Below are positions 45,973-54,499 of a stretch of 64,000 nt of DNA, in pieces. Position 1 is the first letter of the stretch; every line of letters starts with the position of its first letter. The position numbers and the translations under genes are program-made. The stretch is from an uncultured Pelagibacteraceae bacterium. GTDB taxonomy: Bacteria; Pseudomonadota; Alphaproteobacteria; Pelagibacterales; Pelagibacteraceae. A model generated the notes under the pieces. That model was not told the DNA's origin and did no database searches. It worked only from the letters and a program-made list of their open reading frames with translations. The stretch is taken from contig CACHWQ010000004.1 of NCBI GenBank assembly GCA_902583645.1, forward strand, positions 1-64,000. The letters run 5' to 3'.

Positions 45973-46898
45973 AAAAATTAACTTATTATAAAAATTTTAA
46001 TATTAAAAAGAAACATAAACACTCAATAATTTTAATAGGTAATTTTGATGGTGTTCATTTAGGACACCAAAAATTATTTAGAAAAGCGTTAATTTTAAAA
46101 AAAAGAAAAAAGTATAAAATTGGAGTTGTAACCTTTGATCCAATTCCAAAAATGTTTTTTTATAAAAAAATAAAAAATTATAGAATTTCTAATTTAAAAC
46201 AAAAGTTAGAAATTTTTAAATATTTTGATGTTGATTTTGTTATTAATAAAAAATTTAACTTTGAATTTTCTAAAATAAATTATCTTACTTTTATAAAAAA
46301 ATTTTTGTATAAAAAATTGTCGGCTAAATTAATTTTTGTAAGTAATAATTTTAGATTTGGGCACAAAAGAGAAGGAGACGTAAGATTGCTTAAATTTTTT
46401 GAAAACAAATATAATTATAAAATAATCAATCCATCCCCGTTAAAAAAAAAACAAAAGATTATCTCATCAACATTTATAAGAAAACTTTTAGAGCAAGGAA
46501 AGATTTCTATTGCAAATAATTACCTAAATAGAAATTGGTCAATACAAGGTGTTGTAAAACATGGAAGAAGAATTGGTAAAAAAATTGGATTTCCAACTTG
46601 TAACATTGATATAGGCAATTATGTAATAGCAAAGCCAGGAGTTTACGCAGTGGAAATTTTTAAAAATAAATCAAAAAAGAGTTTAAAAGGCATTGCAAAC
46701 CTTGGCTTTAGACCAACTTTTAATCAAAAAAAAATTCTTTTAGAGGTTAATATTTTTAATTTTAAAGGAAATCTTTATAATAAAAAGTTAACTGTTGAAT
46801 TTTTAAAGTTTATAAGAGGAGAAAAAAAATTTAAAGGTATAAAGGAATTGAAAAAACAAATTAAAAAAGACATACAACAAGCTAAAAATTTTAAATGA
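45966..46898 (+). CDS. ribF: Bifunctional riboflavin kinase/FAD synthetase
   Basis: 310 residues; makes FMN and then FAD from riboflavin. The N-terminal FAD synthetase half has GNFDGVHLGHQKLF (about 24-37) and SSTFIRKLLEQGKI (about 176-189). The C-terminal flavokinase half has VKHGRRIGKKIGFPTCNID (about 198-216), containing the G-x-P-T site, then GVYAVEIF and GIANLGFRPTF. The length is as in E. coli RibF (313). Its start overlaps the HAD phosphatase frame by seven bases and its end overlaps ileS by four (ATGA), so the group is cotranscribed. Strongly lysine-rich. Confidence 0.95.
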   Translation: MVKKLTYYKNFNIKKKHKHSIILIGNFDGVHLGHQKLFRKALILKKRKKYKIGVVTFDPIPKMFFYKKIKNYRISNLKQKLEIFKYFDVDFVINKKFNFEFSKINYLTFIKKFLYKKLSAKLIFVSNNFRFGHKREGDVRLLKFFENKYNYKIINPSPLKKKQKIISSTFIRKLLEQGKISIANNYLNRNWSIQGVVKHGRRIGKKIGFPTCNIDIGNYVIAKPGVYAVEIFKNKSKKSLKGIANLGFRPTFNQKKILLEVNIFNFKGNLYNKKLTVEFLKFIRGEKKFKGIKELKKQIKKDIQQAKNFK

Positions 46899-49633
46899 GC
46901 AAAGATCAAATTAATCTTCCCAAAACAGCTTTCACTATGAAAGCAAATCTACCTATGAAAGAGCCTAAAATCATTGAACATTGGAATAAGATTGATCTCT
47001 ATAATTTATTAAGAAAAAATAACAAAGGCAAAGAAAAGTTTGTTCTTCATGACGGACCTCCATATGCAAATGGAAATATTCATATGGGAACTGCATTTAA
47101 TAAAATTCTAAAAGATATAATCACAAAATTTCACCAAATGGACGGAAAGGACTCAGTTTATGTCCCAGGATGGGATTGTCATGGACTGCCTATTGAGTGG
47201 AAAATAGAGGAGCAATATAAAAAAAATAAAAAAAATAAAAATGATGTTCCAGTTGTTGAATTTAGAAAAGAATGTAGAGAGTTTGCTAGCAAATGGATCA
47301 AAGTTCATAAAGAGCAATTCAAAAGACTTGGAGTTATTGGAGATTGGGAAAATTATTATTCTACAATGAGTTATGATGCTGAGGCTCAAATAGTTAGAGA
47401 GTTAGGTAAATTTCTTAAGGAAGGAAGCTTATATAGAGGTTATAAGCCAGTTTTATGGTCTACTGTTGAAAAGACAGCTCTTGCTGACGCTGAGGTAGAA
47501 TATATGGATCATGTATCAGATACAATTTATGTTTCTTTCCCTGTAAAAGCATCTAAGACAAAAGATCTTTTGAATACTGAAATTATTATTTGGACAACTA
47601 CTCCGTGGACAATTCCAGCAAATAAAGCTTTAGCTTACAACAAATCCCTAAGGTATGTTGTAGTTCAAATTAATGACCAAAATGATTTTATTAATAGAAA
47701 AATTATTGTCGCAAAAGATCTTTTAAAGAATGTAATAGAAGATTGTAAAATTAAAGATTATAAAATTTTAAGTGAAATAAACGGTTCTGATTTTAATGAA
47801 ACAATTTGTTCTCATCCGTTTAAGAAACTAGGTTATGACTATGATATACCAATGCTTGAGGCAAGATTTGTTACGACTGAACAAGGCTCAGGAATTGTTC
47901 ATTGTGCTCCAAGCCATGGACCAGATGATTTTAATTTATGTTTAAATAATAATATAAAAGCTGTTGAAACTGTCGACGACGATGGAAAGTATACAAAGCA
48001 TGTTTTAAATTTTGAGGGTATTCATATTTTTAAAGCAAATCCAATTGTAATTGAGAAACTTAAAAGTGAGAAGAATTTACTAGCGAACGGAAAATTAAAT
48101 CACTCGTATCCTCATTCATGGAGATCTAAAGCTCCATTAGTTCATAGAGCTACACCTCAATGGTTTATTTCTATGGAAAGCCATAAATTAAGAGACAAAG
48201 CTTTAAAAGCGATCGATGATACACAATTTTATCCCACAAAAGGGAAGGAGAGATTAAGATCCATGATAGAAACTAGACCAGATTGGTGTGTTTCAAGACA
48301 GAGAGTTTGGGGAGTTCCATTGCCTATATTTATCTCTAAATCAGACGGCAAGGTTTTAGCAGATGATGAAGTATTTGAAAATATTGCTGCTATCTATGAA
48401 AAAGAAGGATCAGATTGCTGGTTTTCAGACGACCCTCAAAAATTTTTGGGAAACAAATATAAAGCAGATGATTTTGTTAAACTAAAAGATATTGTTGAGG
48501 TTTGGTTTGATAGTGGATCCACACACTCATTTGTTTTAGAAAAAAGAGAAGATTTAAAATGGCCTGCATCGATGTACTTAGAGGGATCTGATCAACATAG
48601 AGGCTGGTTTCATTCTTCGTTATTAGAGTCTTGCGGCACGAGAGGAAAAGCTCCTTTTGAAAGTATTTTATCTCACGGGTTTGTGATGGATGGTAAAGGT
48701 TTAAAAATGTCAAAGTCATTAGGAAACCAAATCTTTCCTGAGGATATTTTAAAAAAATACGGAGCAGATATTCTTAGAGTTTGGGTAGCCGCGTCTGATT
48801 ATTCAGAGGATTTAAGAATAGACTATTCTATTTTAGAGCAACATGCTGAAGCGTATAGAAAGATAAGAAATACATTTAGATATTTAATGGGAAATATAAA
48901 TGATAATTATTTAGAACAAGAATATAATAAGATAGATATAAGCAAACTCCCAGAACTTGAAAAATTAATGTTACACAAATTATATGTTTTAAATGAAAAA
49001 TTTAATGCAAATTTTAAAGATTATAATTTCCATGTGCTGTATAAAGAACTATTAAACTTTTGTACTGTAGATCTATCTTCATTTTATTTTGATATTAGAA
49101 AAGATACTTTATATTGTGATAATAAAAACTCAGAAAAGAGACAAAGCTGTATTTTAATATTAAATACAATATTAGATGCTTTATTAAAATGGTTTGCACC
49201 AATTTTATCATTTACTGCTGAGGAAGTTTTTAGCCTTTTAAAGAAAGATAACAAAAACAGCATTCATTTAAAAAAATTTCCAGACTTTCCTAAATCTTGG
49301 AAAAATGAGGAACTTAATAAAAATTGGACAAAAATAAATAAAATACGAGCTAGTGTAAACATAAGTATTGAAGAAAAGAGAGCAGCAAAGATGATTGGGT
49401 CTAGTTTGGAAACAATAGTTGATATCAAATTAAACAAGGATTTGTACGACCTTGCAAAAAAATACGATTTTTCAGAAATATGTATTACATCACTTGCAAA
49501 TATTGTTTTGGATAAAAATATAAAAGATCAGATAGAAGTTAAAACTTCAAAAGCAAAAGGAAAAAAATGTTCTGTTTGTTGGAAAATTAGAGAAACTGAG
49601 TGTGAAAGACATCCAATATGTAATTTTAAATGA
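46895..49633 (+). CDS. ileS: Isoleucyl-tRNA synthetase
   Basis: 912 residues, class I synthetase with editing domain. HIGH-type motif HMGT in PPYANGNIHMGTAFNK (about 54-69), WSTVEKTALADAEVEY, editing-domain TTPWTIPANKAL, KMSKS in GKGLKMSKSLGN (about 602-613), and the WFDSGSTHSFVL and EGSDQHRGWFHSSLL segments. A zinc-knuckle-like end is compact: CSVC then ECERHPIC, with only three residues after the last Cys, against the longer CxxC...CxxC tail of E. coli IleS (938). ATGA overlap with lspA. Confidence 0.97.
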   Translation: MSKDQINLPKTAFTMKANLPMKEPKIIEHWNKIDLYNLLRKNNKGKEKFVLHDGPPYANGNIHMGTAFNKILKDIITKFHQMDGKDSVYVPGWDCHGLPIEWKIEEQYKKNKKNKNDVPVVEFRKECREFASKWIKVHKEQFKRLGVIGDWENYYSTMSYDAEAQIVRELGKFLKEGSLYRGYKPVLWSTVEKTALADAEVEYMDHVSDTIYVSFPVKASKTKDLLNTEIIIWTTTPWTIPANKALAYNKSLRYVVVQINDQNDFINRKIIVAKDLLKNVIEDCKIKDYKILSEINGSDFNETICSHPFKKLGYDYDIPMLEARFVTTEQGSGIVHCAPSHGPDDFNLCLNNNIKAVETVDDDGKYTKHVLNFEGIHIFKANPIVIEKLKSEKNLLANGKLNHSYPHSWRSKAPLVHRATPQWFISMESHKLRDKALKAIDDTQFYPTKGKERLRSMIETRPDWCVSRQRVWGVPLPIFISKSDGKVLADDEVFENIAAIYEKEGSDCWFSDDPQKFLGNKYKADDFVKLKDIVEVWFDSGSTHSFVLEKREDLKWPASMYLEGSDQHRGWFHSSLLESCGTRGKAPFESILSHGFVMDGKGLKMSKSLGNQIFPEDILKKYGADILRVWVAASDYSEDLRIDYSILEQHAEAYRKIRNTFRYLMGNINDNYLEQEYNKIDISKLPELEKLMLHKLYVLNEKFNANFKDYNFHVLYKELLNFCTVDLSSFYFDIRKDTLYCDNKNSEKRQSCILILNTILDALLKWFAPILSFTAEEVFSLLKKDNKNSIHLKKFPDFPKSWKNEELNKNWTKINKIRASVNISIEEKRAAKMIGSSLETIVDIKLNKDLYDLAKKYDFSEICITSLANIVLDKNIKDQIEVKTSKAKGKKCSVCWKIRETECERHPICNFK

Positions 49634-50130
49634 TAAAATTTTTAAACAACAAATTTATTTATTATTTTTTAATCACATTATTTATATTTGCTTTAGATAG
49701 AACTTCAAAGATTTACGTTATAAATATTGCGGAAACATATGGTCAGGTAGATATATATATTAACAAATTTCTAAATATAATTTTAGTTTGGAATTCAGGA
49801 ATCGGTTTTGGATTGTTTTCATTTGAAAAACAATTTGCATATAACTTAATAACTCTAATAATAGCATTGGTGAATTGTTTGATTTTATACCTTGGAATTA
49901 AGTCAAAAAATTTTAAAGGATTCATATTTTTCATTATTCTAGGAGGATCACTTGGAAACCTTTTTGACAGACTATATTATTCTGCTGTACCTGACTTTAT
50001 AGATATAAATTACAATGATTTTCATTGGTTTATTTTTAATGTAGCTGATATATTTATCTCATTGGGTATCATATGCCTTATTTTTGTTGAATTATTTTCG
50101 AATAAAGAGAAAGAAAGAAATGAAGCATAA
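49630..50130 (+). CDS. lspA: Lipoprotein signal peptidase (signal peptidase II)
   Basis: 166 residues, four hydrophobic helices. The aspartyl-protease dyad is visible in two conserved blocks: GGSLGNLFDRLYYSAVPDFIDI (about 98-120), and WFIFNVADIFISLGII (about 137-152), where the Asp follows N-V-A. An early LDRTSK matches the D-x-x-x-K element. It removes prolipoprotein signal peptides at the inner membrane. It follows ileS, the arrangement seen in many proteobacteria, and overlaps by 11 bases the lipoprotein gene that is a likely substrate. Confidence 0.96.
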   Translation: MIKFLNNKFIYYFLITLFIFALDRTSKIYVINIAETYGQVDIYINKFLNIILVWNSGIGFGLFSFEKQFAYNLITLIIALVNCLILYLGIKSKNFKGFIFFIILGGSLGNLFDRLYYSAVPDFIDINYNDFHWFIFNVADIFISLGIICLIFVELFSNKEKERNEA

Positions 50131-50434
50131 ATACATTTTTATAATTTCCATATTACTTCTTTTAAATGCTTGCCAATCTATTAGAGACGGATTGGCAGGA
50201 AATAAAAATAATAATAGTGATGAATTTTTAATTGAAAAAAAAAACCCCTTAGAAACACCACCAGATTTTGGATTACTTCCTGAGCCAAAGAAAGAAACAG
50301 AAATAATAGATCAAGCAGAAAAAATTGATGAAGATATTGAAATCTTGCTAAAAAAAGAAGGTGGAATTAAAAATACTTCAGAAATTGATAAATCAACTGA
50401 AGATTTTATTTTAAAAAAAATAAAAAAAAATTGA
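50120..50434 (+). CDS. DUF3035-type lipoprotein
   Basis: 104 residues from the ATG at 50120 (the frame extends upstream inside lspA, but the signal peptide begins here: KHKYIFIISILLLLNAC, Cys about 18). DEFLIEKKNPLETPPDFGLLPEP is the DUF3035 pattern of alphaproteobacteria, which lies in an outer-membrane lipoprotein associated with the beta-barrel assembly (BAM) complex in some members. The rest is a charged, glutamate/lysine-rich tail. Embedded between lspA (11-base overlap) and pgi (one-base overlap). Confidence 0.82.
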   Translation: MKHKYIFIISILLLLNACQSIRDGLAGNKNNNSDEFLIEKKNPLETPPDFGLLPEPKKETEIIDQAEKIDEDIEILLKKEGGIKNTSEIDKSTEDFILKKIKKN

Positions 50435-51594
50435 TGTTAACGAAAAATATCCAATTTAATGGATTTGAAATTAAAAAAAATAGAGTCAAAATAAAGTCTA
50501 ATATTTTAAAAAAATTAGATGCTTATAAAGATCATAAATTAATTCAAAGTTTTTCAGAAGATTACATATACGATTTTACTCAATCAGAAATTAAAAAATT
50601 TAAAAACTTTAAAAGTTATAATTTAATTGGTATGGGAGGTTCATCACTGGGTTCCAAAGCAATATATAAATTTTTGAAACCAAAGATTAAAAAGAAATTT
50701 ACATTTTTAGATAATTTAAATTCAAAAAAAAATAATAAAATCAGCAACAAAAGTCTTAATATAATAATCTCAAAATCGGGCAGTACTCTAGAAACAATCG
50801 CAAACTATTCATCTATTAAAACAAATAAAAAAAATTTATTCATATGTGAAAATTCCAATAATTATATTAAGTCTCTAGCTAGAAAACTTAATTGCAAAGT
50901 AATTAATCATAAAAATTATATTGGTGGAAGATATTCAGTGCTTTCAGAAGTTGGAATGCTACCAGCGATTTTCATGGGTTTAAAACCAGATAAATTCAAA
51001 AATTTTAACACTCTAGTAAAAAATAAAAATTTTGTTAACTCTCTAGTAGATAGTGTTACATCAATATCGTATTTTTTAGTAAATAGAAAATTCAATTCGA
51101 TTATATTAAATTATGATGAACTTTCATTAGACTTATTTAGTTGGTATCAGCAACTGGTTGCTGAGAGTTTAGGAAAAGATTCAAAGGGTATTTTGCCATT
51201 AGTTTCAAGTATGCCTAAAGATAATCACAGTTTAATGCAACTATATTTAGATGGGCCGGGAAACTCTTTTTTCACTTTTTTTGACGTTGATGATCACGAC
51301 AATCAAAAAATTATTAATAGGGAAATATTACCATCTTTAAATTACCTTAAAAATAAAAATTTGTATCAGATAAAATCCGCACAAAAAAAAGCAACTGAGG
51401 CTGTTTTTAGAAAAAGAAATATACCATTTAGAAGTTTTAAAGTTTTACTACGCTCTGAAGAAGCACTAGGGGAACTGTTTACTTTTTTTATGCTAGAAAC
51501 AATTCTTCTTGCAGATTTTATGAAAATTAACCCTTTCAATCAGCCTTCTGTAGAATTAATTAAAACAGAAACAAAAAGAATTCTTACAAATTAA
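50434..51594 (+). CDS. pgi: Glucose-6-phosphate isomerase, short form
   Basis: 386 residues from the ATG at 50434 (a TTG one codon earlier is less likely; the ATG shares its A with the preceding TGA). Interconverts glucose-6- and fructose-6-phosphate. SIS-domain landmarks are LIGMGGSSLGSKAIY (about 63-77), the phosphate loop IISKSGSTLET (about 110-120), IGGRYSVLSEVGMLPAIF (about 160-177), SKGILPLVSSMPKDNHSLMQLYLDGPG and the C-terminal FNQPSVELIKTETKRIL. Much shorter than E. coli Pgi (549): N-terminal segments and surface loops are absent. Convergent with rsmD by four bases. Confidence 0.9.
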   Translation: MLTKNIQFNGFEIKKNRVKIKSNILKKLDAYKDHKLIQSFSEDYIYDFTQSEIKKFKNFKSYNLIGMGGSSLGSKAIYKFLKPKIKKKFTFLDNLNSKKNNKISNKSLNIIISKSGSTLETIANYSSIKTNKKNLFICENSNNYIKSLARKLNCKVINHKNYIGGRYSVLSEVGMLPAIFMGLKPDKFKNFNTLVKNKNFVNSLVDSVTSISYFLVNRKFNSIILNYDELSLDLFSWYQQLVAESLGKDSKGILPLVSSMPKDNHSLMQLYLDGPGNSFFTFFDVDDHDNQKIINREILPSLNYLKNKNLYQIKSAQKKATEAVFRKRNIPFRSFKVLLRSEEALGELFTFFMLETILLADFMKINPFNQPSVELIKTETKRILTN

Positions 51595-52154
51595 AATTTT
51601 CCAAAATATATTTTAGATAATCCATAAGTTCTATCAGAAATAATATTGAAGTAATTTGGGAATCTATCTCTAGTTTTTTTATTTCTATGCAAAATAAATA
51701 AAGTTTTTTTTTTATAAATTTTTTTTTCAGAAACTAAATTAAATAATTCCTCTATTTTGCTTTCTTTATAAGGAGGATCTAAAAATATAATGTCATATTT
51801 AGTTTTGTTGTCATTTGAGTATTTAATAAATTCAAAAACATTTTCATTAAATAAAGCTACTCGACTAATACAGTCTAGATATTCAACGTTTTTTTTTAAA
51901 ATTTTAAATGCAGGCAAATAATCTTCACAAAAATCTACTTTCAAAGCTCCTCTAGATAAACATTCTAAACCGAAGGAGCCTGAGCCTGAATAAAGATCGA
52001 GAACAGATGAATTTGAAATTTTGTTCTCTAGGAGGTTTGAATGTTCAATAATATTAAATATAGACTCTCTTACCATATCTTTAAGAGGTCTTGTAAAATT
52101 ATCAGTTGGTAAATAAATTTTTTTATTTTTAAATTTACCACTAATAATTCTCAT
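51591..52154 (-). CDS. rsmD: 16S rRNA (guanine-966-N2)-methyltransferase
   Basis: 187 residues from the ATG at 52154, which gives the standard RsmD start MRIISGKFKNKKI; a longer frame would overlap purD. SAM-dependent methylation of G966 in 30S assembly. VRESIFNII, LDLYSGSGSFGLECLSRGA with the SAM-binding loop, EDYLPAFKILKKNVE and the target-base motif FLDPPYKE are all present, as in E. coli RsmD (198). Two bases after the purD stop, in the same operon; the 3' end overlaps pgi. Confidence 0.95.
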   Translation of the reverse strand: MRIISGKFKNKKIYLPTDNFTRPLKDMVRESIFNIIEHSNLLENKISNSSVLDLYSGSGSFGLECLSRGALKVDFCEDYLPAFKILKKNVEYLDCISRVALFNENVFEFIKYSNDNKTKYDIIFLDPPYKESKIEELFNLVSEKKIYKKKTLFILHRNKKTRDRFPNYFNIISDRTYGLSKIYFGKF

Positions 52155-52156
52155 AA

Positions 52157-53416
52157 TTAAGTTACCTTGTAAGCAATATCTTTTCGGAAAAATCCTTCTT
52201 TCCAATCTAATTCATCTAAAATTTTTATAGATTTTTCTTTCGACTTTCGAAAATTTTCTGTTGTTGAAACTATATTTAATACTCTTCCTCCCGTTGCCAA
52301 AAAATTACCATCTTTTATTTTTGTTCCTGCATGAAATATGTATTCGTCATTATTGAGTTTAATATTATTTATTTGATTAATTTTTATATTTTTTTGGTAA
52401 TTATCTGGATATCCATTAGAACACAAAACTATACACACACTTTTTTTTGTTTTCCATTTTATATTAATATCGCGTAATTTTTTATTACAACAAGATAAAA
52501 TTATTTCTCCTAAATCTGTATCTAATATTGGTAATATAGTTTGACATTCAGGATCACCCATTCTTACATTAAATTCAATTAGAAATGGCTCATTATTAAC
52601 AACCATTAATCCTATGTATAAAAACCCACAATAGTTAGTTCCCAGTTCTTTAATACCTTTTAAAGTTGGATAAATAATTCTTTCGTTTATTTTTTTATTC
52701 ATTTCACTATTATAAAGTCTTGAAGGTGAATACGCACCCATACCTCCTGTATTTTTACCTGTATCATTTTCACCAACACGTTTATGATCTTGAGCTGTTT
52801 GAAAAAATTTATGAGTTATTCCATCAGAAATAATAAAATAACTCATTTCCTCACCTTGTAAAAATTCTTCAATAAGGACACAGTCAGCTTTACCAAACCG
52901 TCCACCAAATATTTCCCCAATTGCCAATCTTCCTTCTTTGTAGTTTTTACATATATAAACTCCTTTTCCTGATGCTAGTCCATCAGCTTTAACAACCATT
53001 GGATATTTAATAGAGCTTAAATATTTTAAAGCTGATTTTTCCTCACTAAATATCTCAAATTTTGCCGTAGGTATTTTATATTCTTTACATAATTTTTTTG
53101 TAAATGTTTTTGACCCTTCTAATTGTGAACTAATTTTATTAGGTCCAAAAATTTTTATTTTTGTATCTTTAAAATATTCAACAATACCATCAACCAAAGG
53201 TTTTTCAGGCCCAACTACAATGAGTTCAATTTTTTTCTCCTCGCATTTTTTTTTGATATTTTCAAAATCAGAAACATCAATGTTGATATTTTCAGCAATT
53301 AGAGATGTACCTGCATTACCTGGGAAACAATAAATTTTATCTATAATTTTAGAATCCCTAAGTTTAAAACACAAGGAATGCTCTCTACCACCACTTCCAA
53401 TAATTCCAATGTTCAT
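52157..53416 (-). CDS. purD: Phosphoribosylamine-glycine ligase
   Basis: 419 residues from the ATG at 53416, which gives the standard MNIGIIGSGGREHSL; the frame opens five codons earlier. ATP-grasp enzyme making glycinamide ribonucleotide, step two of purine synthesis. Landmarks are VVGPEKPLVDGI (about 65-76), VVKADGLASGKGVYIC (about 139-154), DHKRVGENDTGKNTGGMGAYSP (about 211-232), and FNVRMGDPECQTILP (about 287-301). Length is close to E. coli PurD (429). First gene of the purD-rsmD pair and divergent from the small DUF2093 gene. Confidence 0.97.
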   Translation of the reverse strand: MNIGIIGSGGREHSLCFKLRDSKIIDKIYCFPGNAGTSLIAENINIDVSDFENIKKKCEEKKIELIVVGPEKPLVDGIVEYFKDTKIKIFGPNKISSQLEGSKTFTKKLCKEYKIPTAKFEIFSEEKSALKYLSSIKYPMVVKADGLASGKGVYICKNYKEGRLAIGEIFGGRFGKADCVLIEEFLQGEEMSYFIISDGITHKFFQTAQDHKRVGENDTGKNTGGMGAYSPSRLYNSEMNKKINERIIYPTLKGIKELGTNYCGFLYIGLMVVNNEPFLIEFNVRMGDPECQTILPILDTDLGEIILSCCNKKLRDINIKWKTKKSVCIVLCSNGYPDNYQKNIKINQINNIKLNNDEYIFHAGTKIKDGNFLATGGRVLNIVSTTENFRKSKEKSIKILDELDWKEGFFRKDIAYKVT

Positions 53417-53438
53417 ATATATTTTATACAACTAAATA

Positions 53439-53618
53439 ATGAAAAATAAATTAGCTAAATTAAAATATTTGCCAAATAACTTTGAAATAATCGAAAATGG
53501 AGATCATGTTATATGTGCTGTTTCAGGAAAAAAAATACAACTTGAAAAACTAAATTATTGGAATGAGGAATTGCAGGAGGCTTATTTTTCATACGTTGAG
53601 GCGTCTAAAAAAAGGTAG
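53439..53618 (+). CDS. DUF2093 family small protein
   Basis: 59 residues. It shows the alphaproteobacterial DUF2093 pattern: an initial AKLKYLPNNFEIIENGDHVICAVSGKKI, then IQLEKLNYWNEELQEAY, the W-x-x-E-x-Q-E-A-Y motif, and an Ala/Lys end. The Val-x-Cys-Ala-Val-x-Gly core is conserved in the family. Function unknown. It is divergent from purD (22-base gap), and DUF2093 commonly lies beside purD and the exonuclease VII gene xseA in alphaproteobacteria. xseA is not present here. Confidence 0.82.
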   Translation: MKNKLAKLKYLPNNFEIIENGDHVICAVSGKKIQLEKLNYWNEELQEAYFSYVEASKKR

Positions 53619-53631
53619 AATACAAGACTCT

Positions 53632-54495
53632 TTACAATTTCCATTTATTATGCGTCCATATCCACTGGTCTGGGTTTATTAGAATTTTTTTTTCAAGCCA
53701 AGTATTTAGTTTTTGAGTTATGCTCTCAATATCATCGTTTTTTGTAAAATGAATTGGACTTTCCACAGTCATATCAAAATAAATTTTATTTTTTCTTTCA
53801 ATATAAATAGGCACAACTGGACAATTATATTTTTTTACCAACTGTGCAGGAATAGTGGTTGTGTAGGTGGGCATTTTAAATAGTAATGATTTTTTCCCTT
53901 CAGTAACCCTTTGATCAATCATTAATGCAATAGATGTATTTTTTGAAACAGCTTTAATTACCTCCCTAATCCCACCAATTCCTTTTTTAATTTGATTTTT
54001 ACAAATAAAATTTTTTCTTAAATTTTCCATAGTTTTATTCAAAAAAATATTATTAAGTGGTCTATAAATCGCTGACAATTTAATTCCAAATAACTCCAAT
54101 TGCATAGCCATTAGTTCAAAATTGTTAAAATGACCAGATATAAAAATTACGGGCTTATTATTTTTTTGTATTTCTTCTAAAATTTTTTTACCATTTATAT
54201 TTAAATATTTTTCAAGTTCTTTTGATCTAAATTTTTGAATAAACATATACTCAGAAAAAATTCTTCCATAATTCTCCCACATTTTTTTTATTAATTTATT
54301 TCTTTCTTTATCTTTAATATTGGGAATGCAATTTTTAATATTATTTTCAGTTATTTTTTTTGATCTAAATAAAGGTCCTAAATTAGATCCTATTTTTGCT
54401 CCTAAATTAGATGCATTTTTATAACCAATAATTTTAAATATAAAAAAAAGCATTTTTATAAATAAAAACTCAATTAAATATTTTATATTTTTCAT
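53632..54495 (-). CDS. LpxL/HtrB-like lipid A lauroyl-type acyltransferase
   Basis: 287 residues. An N-terminal hydrophobic helix (about 8-24) is followed by the acyltransferase domain. The H-x4-D/E site is ISGHFNNFE (about 119-127), with the general base His. The later EGKKSLLFKMPTYTTTIPAQLVKKYNCPVVPIYIER and the C-terminal WIWTHNKWK are the LpxL/LpxM hallmarks. It would add a secondary acyl chain to Kdo2-lipid A. Which chain is not decidable. Last gene of the waaA/lpxK block, four bases downstream of lpxK. Confidence 0.9.
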   Translation of the reverse strand: MKNIKYLIEFLFIKMLFFIFKIIGYKNASNLGAKIGSNLGPLFRSKKITENNIKNCIPNIKDKERNKLIKKMWENYGRIFSEYMFIQKFRSKELEKYLNINGKKILEEIQKNNKPVIFISGHFNNFELMAMQLELFGIKLSAIYRPLNNIFLNKTMENLRKNFICKNQIKKGIGGIREVIKAVSKNTSIALMIDQRVTEGKKSLLFKMPTYTTTIPAQLVKKYNCPVVPIYIERKNKIYFDMTVESPIHFTKNDDIESITQKLNTWLEKKILINPDQWIWTHNKWKL

Positions 54496-54499
54496 AAGT

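Noticed and set aside
49560-49633. Truncated IleS C-terminus as a pseudogene sign.
   Set aside because: All catalytic motifs are intact and a compact cysteine cluster ends the protein; the ATGA overlap with lspA shows the end is genuine.
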